From: Bagarius yarrelli
Taxonomy: Eukaryota > Chordata > Actinopteri > Siluriformes > Sisoridae
Assembly: GCA_005784505.1 (NCBI GenBank)
Contig: VCAZ01000246.1
Location: 124,001-188,000 of the forward strand
Reading direction: 5' to 3'
DNA length: 64,000 bases
The stretch's first letter is position 1. Every line of letters starts with the position of its first letter. A program made the translations under genes and the position numbers. The notes beneath the pieces are model-generated. The model did no database searches. It worked only from the letters and a program-made list of their open reading frames with translations, and was not told where the DNA came from. This document shows, one piece after another, positions 12,395 through 25,200 of the stretch.

Positions 12395-12846
12395 TGTGTA
12401 TGAGGCAAGAAGTATGAATTCATAGTATGCAATGATCTACTACTGCCGTCCTGATTCGGAAGTACACGTACGAGGGACACTTTTCTCGCCGCAGAGACGA
12501 CTCATCATATATCTCAGCATCCCGTGTCTCACTCGATAGCTAGTCAGACATGCGCGTTAGCAAGAGGAGTCGTCTGATCTCCAAGGTAAATGCTGTACAT
12601 TATACTTAATAAAACCGGTTTATTCCAGTACATCCTATTTGATTGTTTTTATACAAAATTAATTATTTATTATAGGTTTATTTTTCTTTTCTCTTAAAAA
12701 ACATTTAACAAAAAAATTGTGTTTTTTTTTAGGGACATGGAACGAATTAATTGCATTTCAATTCATTTTAATGGGAAAAATTGATTTGACATACGGGTAA
12801 TTTGAGTTAGGAATCAAATAAATTCGTAAGTCGAGGCACCGCTGTA
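12395..12846. mobile_element. Probable non-autonomous DNA transposon fragments
   Basis: Contains 'attcattttaatgggaaaaa', 'gaattaattgcatttcaatt' and 'cgtaagtcgaggcaccgctg', word patterns common in fish DNA-transposon ends. The part at 12395-12560 resembles sequence near 59460-59600 ('gatctactac', 'ggacactttt', 'gagacga'). Element borders are not clear. Confidence 0.35.
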
Positions 12847-13869
12847 TAATATTTCATTTCACAAATATAAACTAATTATTCTTACAGTTTTTAGTTCTCT
12901 TTATGTTCACCATTCGTTGGCAAATAAATTAGGACTAAGAAGTCAAACAAGTTTTTAAGATAAAAATAAATTAATACAAATGTCACCATCAATTAAGTTT
13001 TTATTTTATTACCTTTTTAAAAAAGGATGTGATTTACATTTTTGCTACATTTTTACTACTTAAAAATAAAGCAATACAAGATTAAAGTAAAAGAAATAAA
13101 AGACAAGAAAATCTCGCAAAAAGTTTGTAATTGTAAAGTTAAAAATTAAATAAAACGACATTTTGATTGAATATTTTGAAAATATATCACGAAGTTTATG
13201 ATAGATTTAATTAAAAAGCAAACTTTAAATATAAATGATGTATTTACTGTATTTTGATATAGTTCTATACTCTCCACTCGCAGAATGTGTTTTCTTAGGA
13301 GCGTTTATTGATTTTAGATTTCTGCATGATTATTCGTGTCCTGAGCAACAGATTTTACACTTCCACCAATTTTTTTTCTTTTCTTTTCTTTTCCTTCACT
13401 TTTCTCCTCTGGATAAATCTGACTCGAATACATTTCATTCAAATGATAATAAAGAGTTGTGATTAGCCCGAGGTTATTCAGACTTTCATGTTAGATCAGT
13501 TTGGAAAGGTTGAAGGGATGAATGAACTCAGGCTAATCACATCGCTTTGATGAGCTGCTATTAGCCGAAATTGCTCATTTATAGAAAATGGCGAAGTACA
13601 TGTAGTAAAAAGTGTGGACTGGTCCTTACAGATTTAACTCCGTGATTATACATTCCGAGTCAGGGCCAAATTTAATATTCAGAAGTGCAGTGGGCCTTGA
13701 ACACACGGGATATTTAATAGCAAAGAAGCTTGAAGGTCAGTTAACTTAGTAGCTGCTTTTTTCTTTATAATTAGCATGTTTTGTCTGAGAAGTTCTGAAT
13801 TTTATTCATGCTAATTTGCTTTTGCTTTTTTTAACAGACTTTTAAATAATGAAGCGAGAATAATGTATG

Positions 13870-14645
13870 AAAGTTAACTATGTTAGCTTACCGCTCCAAA
13901 ATACTCCATTCTGATTGGTCAGAATTTGTTGATTGGTTTATTACAACAACCAAAAATGACGACTCGCTAGTTTCTTCCTTTCACATTTTGTCTACGACAT
14001 TTTAAATTTTGTCCACTTTGTTTTTGTTTTTTTAACAGATTCGTTTCTAATCTTCATAATCCGTTTTTGTATTCAGGTGAGAAAAAAGGTCACTTGAAAA
14101 TCTGTGTTTTATAAATTTGCAATAAAAATAAAAGTTTAACTTTCAAATGACCTTTTTTCTCACCTGAATACGAAAACGGATTATGAAGATTAGAAACGAA
14201 TCTGTTAAAAAAACAAAAACAAAATGGATAAAATTTTAAATCATCGTAACTGCAAATTATTTGCAGTTATAAGGAATCAAGTACGTGTGAACACATCAAA
14301 TCATGACGCTACTAAAGCATCGGAAAATATTCCTATTAAAGCGAGGATAATACATGTATATGAATGCTAATTATGCTAGCTTACTGCTCAGAAATGATCC
14401 ATTCTGACTGGACAGAATTTGTTGATTGGTTTATTCCAGCAACCGAAATGTTGAATTTCTACTTTTTCGCTTTCAAATATAGTCTGGATTTTATTCATGC
14501 TTATTTTTTAATAATTGCTGATTTTAAGGATAAAACAGAAGATGAATGCTAACTATGTTAGCCTACCGCTCATAAATGTAACCCTTCTGATTGGTCAGAA
14601 ATTGTGCATTGTTTGCTGTAATGATCTCAAATGACTGCTTGCTTG
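13870..14645. repeat. Three diverged copies of a ~90-bp segment around the hairpin
   Basis: Copies near 13876, 14362 and 14545 share 'ttagcttaccgctc', 'ccattctgattggtcagaat' and 'tgttgattggtttatt' with substitutions. The first two flank the hairpin. Confidence 0.7.
13999..14241. mobile_element. Long inverted repeat (about 100-bp arms), MITE-like
   Basis: The left arm (13999-14099) and right arm (14141-14241) are near-perfect reverse complements, for example 'gattcgtttctaatcttcat' against 'atgaagattagaaacgaatc'. The loop is about 40 bases. No coding capacity. Confidence 0.85.
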
Positions 14646-15256
14646 TTTCGTTCCTGTCTGTTTTCATTTGTATGCCATAGCGTTGTTAGATATTCAGCTA
14701 AAAAAACGTCTGAAAAAGCTGCTGTATCTGCGAGACTGAAAAAAACCTGCCTCTTTAGCTTGACCTTTGCCCTCTAGTCGTGATCTGCGTCTGCTAAACG
14801 TTTTCAGTGAATGAGCGATTGGGATTTGACAGCATGCCTCGAACAAATTGAATTTAGCCTTACGTGTGCGGAATAATGCTAAGCGAGTTTCGGATTGTAG
14901 CGCTCAGGATGACCTTGTCAGAAACTCCCTCGTCGTCTATTTGCATATCAGGCCTCATTTCTCGAGCGTCGTCACCGCGACCTATTTGTTGTCCCACCGC
15001 CTGTGAATCATTTCAGCCATGACTGTTTTCTGCATCTTGCTTTGTAACAGTTTGATACCCAGAATTGATTAAGACAAAACACACACATGGGCGCCTTATT
15101 TTCCTGCCATTTTAATGTCTAATTATCAGTTGGGATTTTTTCAGAAATAAAAAGAAATGAAAATTTTCTCACACTCACAAAGGGACACTAAGTTTTTTGT
15201 TTTTTCCCAACTTGATCTATATCTTTCCAAAATGGGGATCATATCTATATATTTCT

Positions 15257-15283
15257 GTGTGTGTGTGTGTGTGTGTGTGTGAT
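15257..15283. repeat. (TG)n microsatellite
   Basis: Perfect TG run followed by 'atggcctggagg'. Confidence 0.9.
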
Positions 15284-15362
15284 GGCCTGGAGGGAAACCT
15301 TTCCATGTAAAGTTTAAGATTCTCTACTATTTCTGAGTTGTTTTTTGTACGTATCTAAAAAT

Positions 15363-15425
15363 GTAAAAAAAAAAAAAAAAAAAAAAAACCCCGCAACTAA
15401 AAAATCAAAAAAAAAAAAAAAAAAA
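15363..15425. repeat. Two long A tracts
   Basis: Two A runs of about 20 or more, separated by 'ccccgcaactaaaaaatc'. Possibly poly-A tails of old retro-insertions; no body is recognised upstream. Confidence 0.7.
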
Positions 15426-15552
15426 CAAACACTGCTCAGACACAAACCCACAAAATATGCTCAGACACCCACAACTATGGCTAAAAGAGACCATCGTGTT
15501 TAAGGGCTAGAACATTAAAGATATTGTTTGATTATAAATCATAGTGATAGCC

Positions 15553-16040
15553 GTTAGTGATGAGTCATTCTTAAACGATTCGTTCATTTTAAACAAATCT
15601 TTAATGTTACTCGGAAAGAATTCACATTAAATTACATTAAAATTACATCCGAGTCGCCTCGGAAAGTTATTCGTTCGGTCATGCATACAGTTTTCTTTCC
15701 CGGCTCAGACTTGATTGGTTAAGTTTATAGGGCTGTCACGTGATGCACATACGACTCAAAACCAAAGACTTGATAAGAGGTGATGTGAACTAATCATGAA
15801 ATAAGACCCAGATAAACAAAGAATGGACCTTTCTGTTTCTTATAGAATTATAGTTTCGTATTGTTTGTAGTGTGATCAAGGTTTGGGTAAATAGTAGATG
15901 TGTTAGGGAAGTAACACACAACATTTTGCTTATATTTTGCTTAAATTAACAAAATGACTTAAAAAAAGATTTCTTAATTTTGCTAAACGTTACTCAAAGG
16001 TCCGAGTCGGTAAAATGAACCGCACTTCCCATCACTAATG
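15553..16040. mobile_element. hAT-like MITE
   Basis: Ends 'ttagtgatgagtc' (left) and 'cttcccatcactaa' (right) are inverted repeats. The inner sequence has 'aacgattcgttcatt' and 'gtccgagtcggtaaaatgaa', seen in fish hAT MITEs. No ORF. Confidence 0.6.
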
Positions 16041-16841
16041 GTCGCATCCTGTAAAAAGTTTTTTATTGTCCTCCTTGTTGCTTGTCTGACAATCGTAACT
16101 AAAAATACAAATTCAATCAATCCCCAGTCATAATGTGGAGCCCTGCAATTTTATCCAATCACAGCGACACATTTGCATATTTGACAAATTATTGTGACCC
16201 AAAAGCTATTTCTTGTTTCTTATATTAAAGATGATGCATAACATTAACATGCGGAAGTAAACTTTTTTTACACCCCCTGTAATGTTGTGGTGTATTTTGC
16301 ACTTAAATCTACAATTTTATTGCAGCAAAACGACTTGAATTGCAACATGCAATTTTAAAGAAAAGGTGCTGTGAATTCTGAAAAAAACAACCAGGAAATC
16401 TTAAAGGCACTGTTTGTTTTACTCAGTCACTGGTTCACAGCAGACAGCACCCTCTAGGACAGTCAGGCCCAGTTTTGAGTGGTATTTTCTTTTCAGGACT
16501 TTTGTCCCCATGATGCTATAAAATTTACTAGAATCATTCGAATTGTATTTATACCATCATGTGATGTTTAATGGCATCAGAATTAATGTTACAGTTTCCT
16601 AAAAAACAGGTGAATAACATTTTTTATTGTCTCCTAAACGATTGACTCCTGGCATCTCATTTTAAGTCAGTACTTTATCAAGCCAGTGAAACATTTTCTT
16701 ACTTATGCACATGTAATGTTTATCCATTATTATTGTGGTTGATGCAGGAATTTTATTTCTGTGTCGAATGCTACACTTCACTGCGGTTGCCAGGCTTCAT
16801 TTCCGTCACATGGGACGATGTAGTTGATCTGTGCCAACTGA

Positions 16842-16872
16842 CTTACACACACACACACACACACACACACAC
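16842..16872. repeat. (CA)n microsatellite
   Basis: Perfect CA run. Confidence 0.9.
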
Positions 16873-18097
16873 TTTCATACACACACTCTCCTCAACAGAA
16901 ATAACAACATGTTCTATATTTGCTAGAACATATCCTAGAAAATAATAATTCCTCTTAAATGTGCACATTTTTTTCTAGTCTACTTCTAATTTAGAAAATC
17001 TGTTCATACATTTCCAGAATTGCAGTAAAAGATCTTATTATTGGTGGATTGTGATTCACTCGTTTCCTCCGACTTGCTGTGACCTCTGCTGTGAATAAAA
17101 TCATGGTTTGCTTTTTGTGTGATGATCCATAAACGCCACACTGTCTTCTTATTTACGTCTCTCTTCCGGTCGTTGAAGATAATTATTATCGATTTGTGCA
17201 ATAAGAAGTCGAGGTGCATTTGTATGATTAAAGGCATCCTGGGGCCCATTCGTTTGCATCAAGGTTGCGGAAAGCATCGATTCTTGAAGGCGGTTTCATT
17301 TACAAGGCTTATAAATAGGACGCATGAGCACACATCTGCACCAGGACTTTCATCTCTATCCTGTATCCTGTTGCTGGACTTTTACAGATGCTGGGAGTAG
17401 TCGAAAAAATGGTTTTGTGGATTAACAAAAAAGTATCTCGAAGTAAAATTACATTTTTGGCATCATTTGCTTTTTCTAAGTAGATAATTGGAGTTATTTC
17501 CATACTAAGCATAAATGTGTGTAAAAAGGTATAATGAAAACAATCCAGATGCCTATTTTAGATATGCAAATAATAATAATAAATTAAGTGTGAATAACAC
17601 CAATCTGCCATCCTTATCACTATTTATCTTGCCCTATACTTCTATTATAAAGGTTATTATAGCAGAAGAGGGTCATTGTTATTTGTGTCCCAATAGACCT
17701 CATTACACTCTTCTTGCAGTTCTGACCATTAGGTAATCCAGGGCCACGGCTAGCAATTTTGAGCCCTGTGAAAGAATATTAGACTCGGCCATCTACCACA
17801 CTTATTCTAAACTATTATACTAATTAACAGACCTCTTGGTCCCCCAAAATAATTGGGCAATTAGAATTGTCCAAATCCAACCCCTCAGTAGTGGCGTCCC
17901 TGAGGTAATAGATGTTTACTTATTCATTATTTACACTGAATTCATACTGGATGCTAAATTTACCACTATTGTTATTAATCCAAGCTGTAAACTTTGTTTA
18001 TTAGTGTTTTTATATCTCTATTAAATATTAAATATTTAAACATGACCATAAGTTGATGTGTAACCTGTACCCAATCTCCTCTTTGCCAAAATATACC

Positions 18098-18200
18098 TTT
18101 ACATTTCTAGCATTAGGTTAAGCACCCTTATCTAGCTGAGCAGTTAAGGGTTAAGGTTCTCGAAGGGTCAGGCAGTTGCAGGTTGTTGGGTACCGAAAGA
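18098..18200 (-). repeat. SINE family A copy, decayed
   Basis: 'tttacatttctagcattagg', 'gcacccttatctagctgagc' and 'agttaagggttaagg' are the reverse of tail and middle, heavily mutated. Confidence 0.5.
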
Positions 18201-18725
18201 GGAAGTAACTCTTTCAGAGGAAGAAAACTTTGGGCCATATAAAACATTTCTACCTACTGATATTGACTTTTCCACTCTGTTGTTCTGAATAGTGGTCCTT
18301 TGCTGTAGTCCGATAGACTCGTCAATGGGATGCAGCCAAGCGGCCTCTGAAAAACAATGCTGCATGTAAACACGTAGTGGGATCAGATGTTTTCACACTC
18401 TCTCCAGCATTCTGATGTAGGCCAAATGATCAAGCAGATGGTTCTGGTCAGCCGGAGGAAGATGTGTGGTGCGTGAAAAGAAGTGTGGTTAAATAAACAT
18501 CACATCAAGCTGAGATATAATTTTTCTAAAGACTAGAAGGGTTTCAGGGAGAATATTTGGATCTATGTGTAAGAAGCAAGGAATTACTACTTTCCTGTAA
18601 TCAACAAACTGGTTGCTGCATTTTTATTTATTGGAGAACATTGTGTGGTTTCTTGATAGTTACATTTAGTGGCATGGAATCTCCAGCTTTAAACAGTTAA
18701 TTCATTACCAGTCTCTATGTTAAGA

Positions 18726-18870
18726 TATTACTGTTAAACTGTTGAACTGCTGATTAAAAGATCAGGGTTCGATTCTTAGCACCTCCAAGTTGACAATGCT
18801 GGGCGCCTAAGCAAGGCCCTTAACCCCCAATTGCTCAGTCGTTTAAAAGATAAATTTAAGTTACGTCTGC
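18726..18870 (+). repeat. SINE family A copy
   Basis: 'tgttgaactgctgattaaaa' head, 'cagggttcgattcttagcac' B box and 'gcaaggcccttaacccccaa' middle; the tail is decayed. Confidence 0.8.
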
Positions 18871-19106
18871 AAATTTTTATTTCATCCTATCAAAAGCCAC
18901 AGATAAATCCACCAAAGCCTCAGACCTCACGCCTATGAACCGCTGGCTGTACTTACAAAAGTTTCAAGGACGTCCTCTGATTGGTTAAAGTGTACAGGAT
19001 TTACAGGAGACGTGTGTGTGCTGTTGTATAGACTGTTTATAAGACACCCAATTTAAAAATAAACAATTTTCAAAATAAATAATCGAAGTCTTTCTGTGTT
19101 TTGCAG

Positions 19107-19255
19107 TGTGTGAGGGCACCGATAACAAGCTCAGCACCCTGTCAGATCTGGACCAGCACTATTACACCTTACGCAAGTTCTACGAGAATTGCGAGGTGGT
19201 GATAAACCTGGAAATCACAAGCATCGAGCGGAACCGCAACCTGAACTTTCTCAAG
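19107..19255 (+). CDS. erbb4: erbb4 exon 2: start of ligand-binding domain I
   Basis: Acceptor 'ttttgcag', donor 'aag|gtgag'. It enters in phase 1 and leaves in phase 0. Encodes (V)CEGTDNKLSTLSDLDQHY, then LRKFYENCEVV and NLEITSIERNRNLNFLK. Human ERBB4 reads VCAGTENKLSSLSDL and CEVVMGNLEI; here CEVVINLEI is one residue shorter, giving 149 bp instead of the usual 152. The first and second conserved cysteines of domain I are present. Confidence 0.95.
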
Positions 19256-22200
19256 GTGAGAGCCAACAACCCTAAATCCTGAACACTAAAACTAACCAAA
19301 CACAACCTCAAAGGTCTCCAGGAGAGTCACACCAGTAGTAACCTTTACTAAAACTTTTAACCCCTTAACATGAGACATTGAGTTACCCTTCAACCTTAAC
19401 CCTGATTTCTGAATCTTAAGCCTGACCAACCAATGCATTAAATTTCTTTGAGTCTTACTGATGCTCAAACTTTTTTAGGTTAAAACCATTCAAATCTTAA
19501 ACCCTTCAAACAAACCTCAACAATTTTATCATGAACATGCCTGCAATATCTTCAACCCTACAATTCAATCTCTTAAACTTCCTGAGAATTACGGTAAACC
19601 CTGAACAACCTGTAGCCTGTAAACGCTAAGATACTAAAACCATGCTAAAACCAAATCCTGAATAAGGATTCATGTGACTGGGGGCAAAAATTACCCTATA
19701 TTCTGTACTGCTTGTCCTGCACAAGTCATGAGGCACCCATCCCAGAAGATGCAGGGGACACCCTGGACAGGGTAGCATACCATCTCAAAGCACAAATTCA
19801 TACTTGCACATCGCAGAAAATGTAAATATGCCAGTTGGCTGCCAGTGCAAGTCTTTAGGGGAAACCGGAGGACTCTGAGGACATAAATATACCCCAAACC
19901 CTAGATCTGTCATGCAATCGAGAATAGATAATATTTGATAAACATAATAAACATTGCTTGCCCAGTTGGTTGTCCAGATAATAAGGCTAATTCTTCTTCC
20001 CTGCATTAAAATAATGACATTCTAAAAGCTTCTACTTACAGGGGTTCAAAGGGGATTTAAATCAAAGCACGGTAAAAACGCTTGGCCATTTTTAATGTAG
20101 CATGACCCATTTTGGCTGTCCTTGTGGGGACTGAAACACAGACTACTATTTGAAAGACGATGTTTATATTCCTGTCATGAGCCTGAGAGATGGTTTCAGT
20201 TTCACAGCGGCGCTGAAGCCAAAGCGGGAGCTGGAGTCTGTTGAATAGATTCAATGTAACGTGATAATGAAACTTAACAGGTTTGTACACCAATCTCACG
20301 TCTGCATTTTTGGATTATACAACCTACAACCTACTTGCTGAATTTTTAACTTTTCTGTGACTTTACACAAACTTCCTTGAGCTGTTTTTAATATGAATAT
20401 CTATACTTTTGATAACACTAGCGGTTTCAAAATCAAAGCGTCTTTCATCATTAAAATACCCTCTAATGTCCCTTTGCTCTTTTTTTCTCCCTCCTTTGCA
20501 GTAAAAAGGACGCTCTCATCTTGCTTTACTTAAAGAGTCATTTGAGATTCGTTTTGAATCCAATCACAACACGATGATTTTTTTTTTGAAGAGCCACTTC
20601 TCAGAGCATCTGTAATTAGTGCGTCTTCATACCAGCTCACGGTCAGCTACGTAATGCCAATGCCGAGCTGATTTCCAAGAATACGTAGCAAAAATGTTGA
20701 TTAGCTCTAGAAAATCCTGACCTGTGAATCATCTAAAGTCAAATTAGAGACATGTTTAACATGCTGAGCTCTGTTGTTTTCTTCGGTCTGTCATAACCGC
20801 CGGCTAATAAGATCGTATTGTTTGACTTCTGTATTAAATAATAAAGCAGACAGTTTAAAGGTAAACTTGTGAAATTTTATATGAGTATCTTCTTCTTCTC
20901 CTTTTCAGATTTAGCTTAAAACAAAAATATTACAAAAGTAAATGCGTTAGTAAATATTAAAGGTTTAGATTTTAGTCTGGTGATGTTATTCTAAACACTT
21001 CCTTTAGATATTTTTTTAAATTTGAACTATATAATTTATACGCCGGCACATACATGGTAGCACAGTGGTTAAGGTGTTGGGCTGCTAATATGAAGATCAG
21101 GGTTTGATTCCCAGTACCACCGGGTTGCCACCGCTGGGCCCCGAAGCAAGTAAGTAATCCCCAATTGCTCAGGTCGAAAGCTCAGGGCTTTTCTGGTCAC
21201 ACAACCTTAGTCCCCCCCCTTTAGCTCTGTCTTTTCCACTAAATATAGTCTATAAAATCCCAAAAATATAACTTAAAAAAATAAAAAGCAAATATTATTT
21301 TACATTTATAGCATGTGTCCTTATCCCGAATGACTTTCATTTATCTTTTATACAACTGGGCAATTGGGAGTTAAGGGCCTTGCTTAGGGGCCCAACAGTG
21401 GTAGCCGGGTGGTGCTGGGGAATTGAACCCGGATCTTCCAGATAGCAGTCCAACACCTTCACCACTAAGCCACAACTTCCCCATATTCTCTGTTTTACCA
21501 ATGAAGGACACAACATGCAATCACACACTCACACTAACCGTCTACTGTATGAGGAACACCTGTAGACCTACACAAAAGTTGCTGTTGCAAAATTTAAGAA
21601 TATCGGTGAGCCAAAGTTGATAAAAGCGGTAAACATGCAGATCACTAAGTTGCCAGGTAGTTTTTAGTAACTCAGATAATGACTTTTACACTTGCAGTGA
21701 GCAGAAAAACCTTGACTCGGATGAACTGCAACCGAAGACCAACGTCCTGCAGTGGAATTATGTATACTGGGTTCCTCTTCTGTTAGAACAGCTCACAGAA
21801 ATCTGGAAGTCTTTCCCAAAAAAACATCTTTTTTCGAGTTTTTATACTACACGTCAGAACTGTCGACCGGTTCCTTAAATCCCAATTGTTCCGGATTTTT
21901 ATGAAGTTGATGAGTGAAGAACGTGACCTGTTTCTTTTCTTTATTGGTTTATTTTTAATTATTATGCAGACGAACTTCATTCATCGAGGTTATTTTCAAG
22001 CGCAAGCTGCTTGAATTTGACACGACCCAACCTCTTACTTGATAATTACGGGAGCTGTGAGGTATAATCTGACTAATTACAGCCTGCGGCGTTTGAAGTT
22101 TCTCACGCGCTGTGCGTGGTGTCAGGGAATTGTAGTCATGGCCTGTTCTAGCTGACAGAGGTTTCACGTTAGTAGTTATGGCATAAAACTATTTTTTATG

Positions 22201-25200
22201 TGCACATCTTTTCTTTGCTAAAAAAGAGAGCGTGTGCATGGACATGTGACATGGAGAATAGATTAGAATTATATCCTTTTTTTCTCGTCTGGTTTTTGTG
22301 AAGAGTTTTAAATGCGGTCACTGTTTTAGCAAATGCATATAATTGCTACATCGTCTGTTAAAATAATCCATAATGTAATGTTGATTACAATGATGACTAA
22401 AGTAGATTATTAATCATACACTCTATCTTTTTATAGTAACATTTTAGTGTCTAGGAACGTACAGCAAACTTCCTGTTGTCACTTAAATGGCAGCTACATT
22501 AACACATACAAAGCACAGTGAAGACAGTGAAGACTGGAAAAGTGGTAGCCCGGTAGTTAAAGTGTTATTTTAAGATTATGGGTTTGATCCCTAGCACCAC
22601 CAAACTACTGCTGGGCCCCTGAGCAAGGCCCTTAACACTGAACCACTCAGAAAATGTAAGTCACTCTGGATAAAAAAAGTCTGCCAAATGCCAAAAATGT
22701 AAATGTAAGACTGGACCCTTGTGTTTCTGCCTTTACTCAGTCCTCCTGTCCTGTTGTGTTTCAAACAGTCAATCCGTGAGGTGACCGGTTATGTCCTGGT
22801 GGCTCTGAACCAGTTCGACTATTTGCCTCTGGAGAACCTGCGCATCATCCGCGGTGCCAAACTGTATGAAGGCCGTTACGCCCTGGCCATCTTCCTCAAC
22901 TACAGACGAGATGATCACGTTGGGCTGCGCCAACTCGGCCTCAACAACCTCACCGGTACCTGTTTCTGTCATCTTCTATATTCCCTTTCTTTTCTACTTT
23001 CATCCATTGATCCATCCATCCGTCCATCCATCGATCCGTTCATCAATCCAGCCATCCATCCTCCTGACTATTCATAAATTTTGTAAGAACATAGATTTTG
23101 TGCAGTATATACTACCATCCATCTATTATATTGAATAACCATTCCTCTATTCTACCAGCCATCTATTCATCCATCCATCTCATCTATTCATTCATCCAGT
23201 CATCAATCAAATTAGTCATTATTCTGCAAAGACAATCAGGGTTATGTGAAGTCTTTCATTAATACACACATGTTAATTCATCTATCCATTTATCTATCTA
23301 TCTGTCAAATGATCTGTCCCACTCTCTGTATATCTATTGATCTGTCCATCCATTTACATGTATTTACAATCCTGCCATGCTTACATACATGATACATAGA
23401 GGATATGTTCATAACACAAATATATATTTCCCTCCATTCTATCCATCCATCCATCCATCCATCCATCTATCCAGCTATCCATCTGTTAAAACAAGATGGA
23501 TTATTTTATTAATCCACATGTTATGATAAGTAGTGAAAGACTTTATCCTAAAACCTGCCCAGTTCTAGTGTTGGTGTATCTTTCTGCATTTTCAACCCCA
23601 AAAAAAGAAAAGAGCCCAAAGAGCATCTTCTGTTGTCATATTGATCGATGAGCTTGGGCAAATTCCATAAAGTGTGCAATATCCCCATAAACTAGCTGTC
23701 AAATGAATGACTGAAAGACAACCATTTATTTCCTTAAAGCACACCGACACATGGGACATTAGGCCCAAAAAAGCATATGGGCCTAAACGCATGCCGGTTC
23801 TTCTTCACTGCTTTCTTGAAGGTAAGCTAGGGGGAAAATGAATTGGTACATTACCTCAATGCCACCTACAATATGCACTTTAATTTATCCTGAAAATAAA
23901 TAACCTTCTACTAAATAATACGGGAAAATGAGGTAAGGAAGCTTTTTTAATATACTGCAATTCAGCACGGCGATAAAACTTCAATATTCTGCAACTAAAT
24001 GACTTTATGATTTGTAGTATTTTATAAATAACTTTGCTACATTAGGACGAGATCATAAAAGCTTATATAAAAATTGTCTAAGATAATAATTTAGACTGCT
24101 TTTGAGTAAAATGTTCAAAATGTTTAGGTGGAAATTACAATTGAAATGAGTTTCTGTTATGCTGCATGTGAATCCATTTAGTCATTTATTTATCCATCCA
24201 TCCATTTATCCATCCATCAATCCATTTATCATTCCATCCATCCATCCATCCATCCATCCTTCTGTCCATTCGTTAATTCTGTAAGAGCATACTGTATATT
24301 ACATACAACCATCCATTTATTTATGCATCTATTATCCTGTGTATCTAGTCATCTATTATTCCATCCATCCAGCCATCCATCCATCCATCCTCCACTCCAT
24401 CCATCTACCCATCCATCACCCAAATCAGTCAAAATCTTGTCAATTTTCTTAATACATGGACAAAATTAGTTTTAGTCACCACTCATACTATCCATCCATC
24501 CATCCATGCATTTAGCCATTCATCCTCCTGTCCATTCGTAAATTCTGTAAGACATACTGTAAAGTACATACAACCATCTATTTATGCATCTGTTATCCTG
24601 TGTATCCATTCATCCATCCTCCCATTCATCCATCTATCCATCCATCCATCCATCCAGTAAAAATCTACTATTTATAACTATTTTGCCTTTAAGTATCATC
24701 ACTTTTATTTTTGAATAAAAAGTGTCCTCTTTCTTTCATTTCTGACTCTGAGATTTACTGTGAACTCATTTATATGCATGGTGTTGAGTTCATTAATTCA
24801 CTTTTAAATAATTCAGCCTTGACTTGTACTTAAATGTTAATGAGTCTCCACCAACCTAGATGAAGCGCTTTTCCCGAATCTCCTGAAGTTGTTGATATGA
24901 TACAACAAATCTTTTAGTGAATAAATATTAGTTTAGCTCGGCGGCTGGATTCATGAGGTGGATGTTAATTCATCCTGTGCAGATTGGTGTGTTTTGAACT
25001 TCCTACTGAAATATGGTAGAAAGTGCTAGGGTTATTTCCACACTGGAACATTAGCTGATGCTAATCCTACTGACCTGTTTTTTTTATATATATATATAAT
25101 TGTTGTGCCAGAGATCCTGAATGGTGGTGTGTATGTGGATCAGAACAAATTCCTGTGTCACATGGACACCATTCACTGGCAGGACATCATGAGGACCCCT

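Larger units (their letters stand above)
1..19106. other. Presumed intron 1 / 5' flank, repeat-rich, no gene recognised
   Basis: I found no signal-peptide exon ending in phase 1 that would precede the VCEGTDNK exon at 19107. ERBB4 genes usually have a very long first intron, so most or all of this stretch is probably intron 1, but part could be upstream flank. It holds SINE copies, hAT-like elements, simple repeats, a degenerate ~20-bp repeat field and a long hairpin, listed separately. Subranges where I see nothing beyond AT-rich sequence: 480-2780, 4380-5600, 12850-13860, 14650-15240, 16045-16840 and 16880-18090. Confidence 0.6.
19256..22768. other. Intron 2
   Basis: 3.5 kb. Holds a SINE B copy (minus) and three SINE A copies, listed separately, the last only about 55 bases before exon 3. 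I see nothing else recognisable at 19910-21045 or 21490-22530. Confidence 0.85.
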
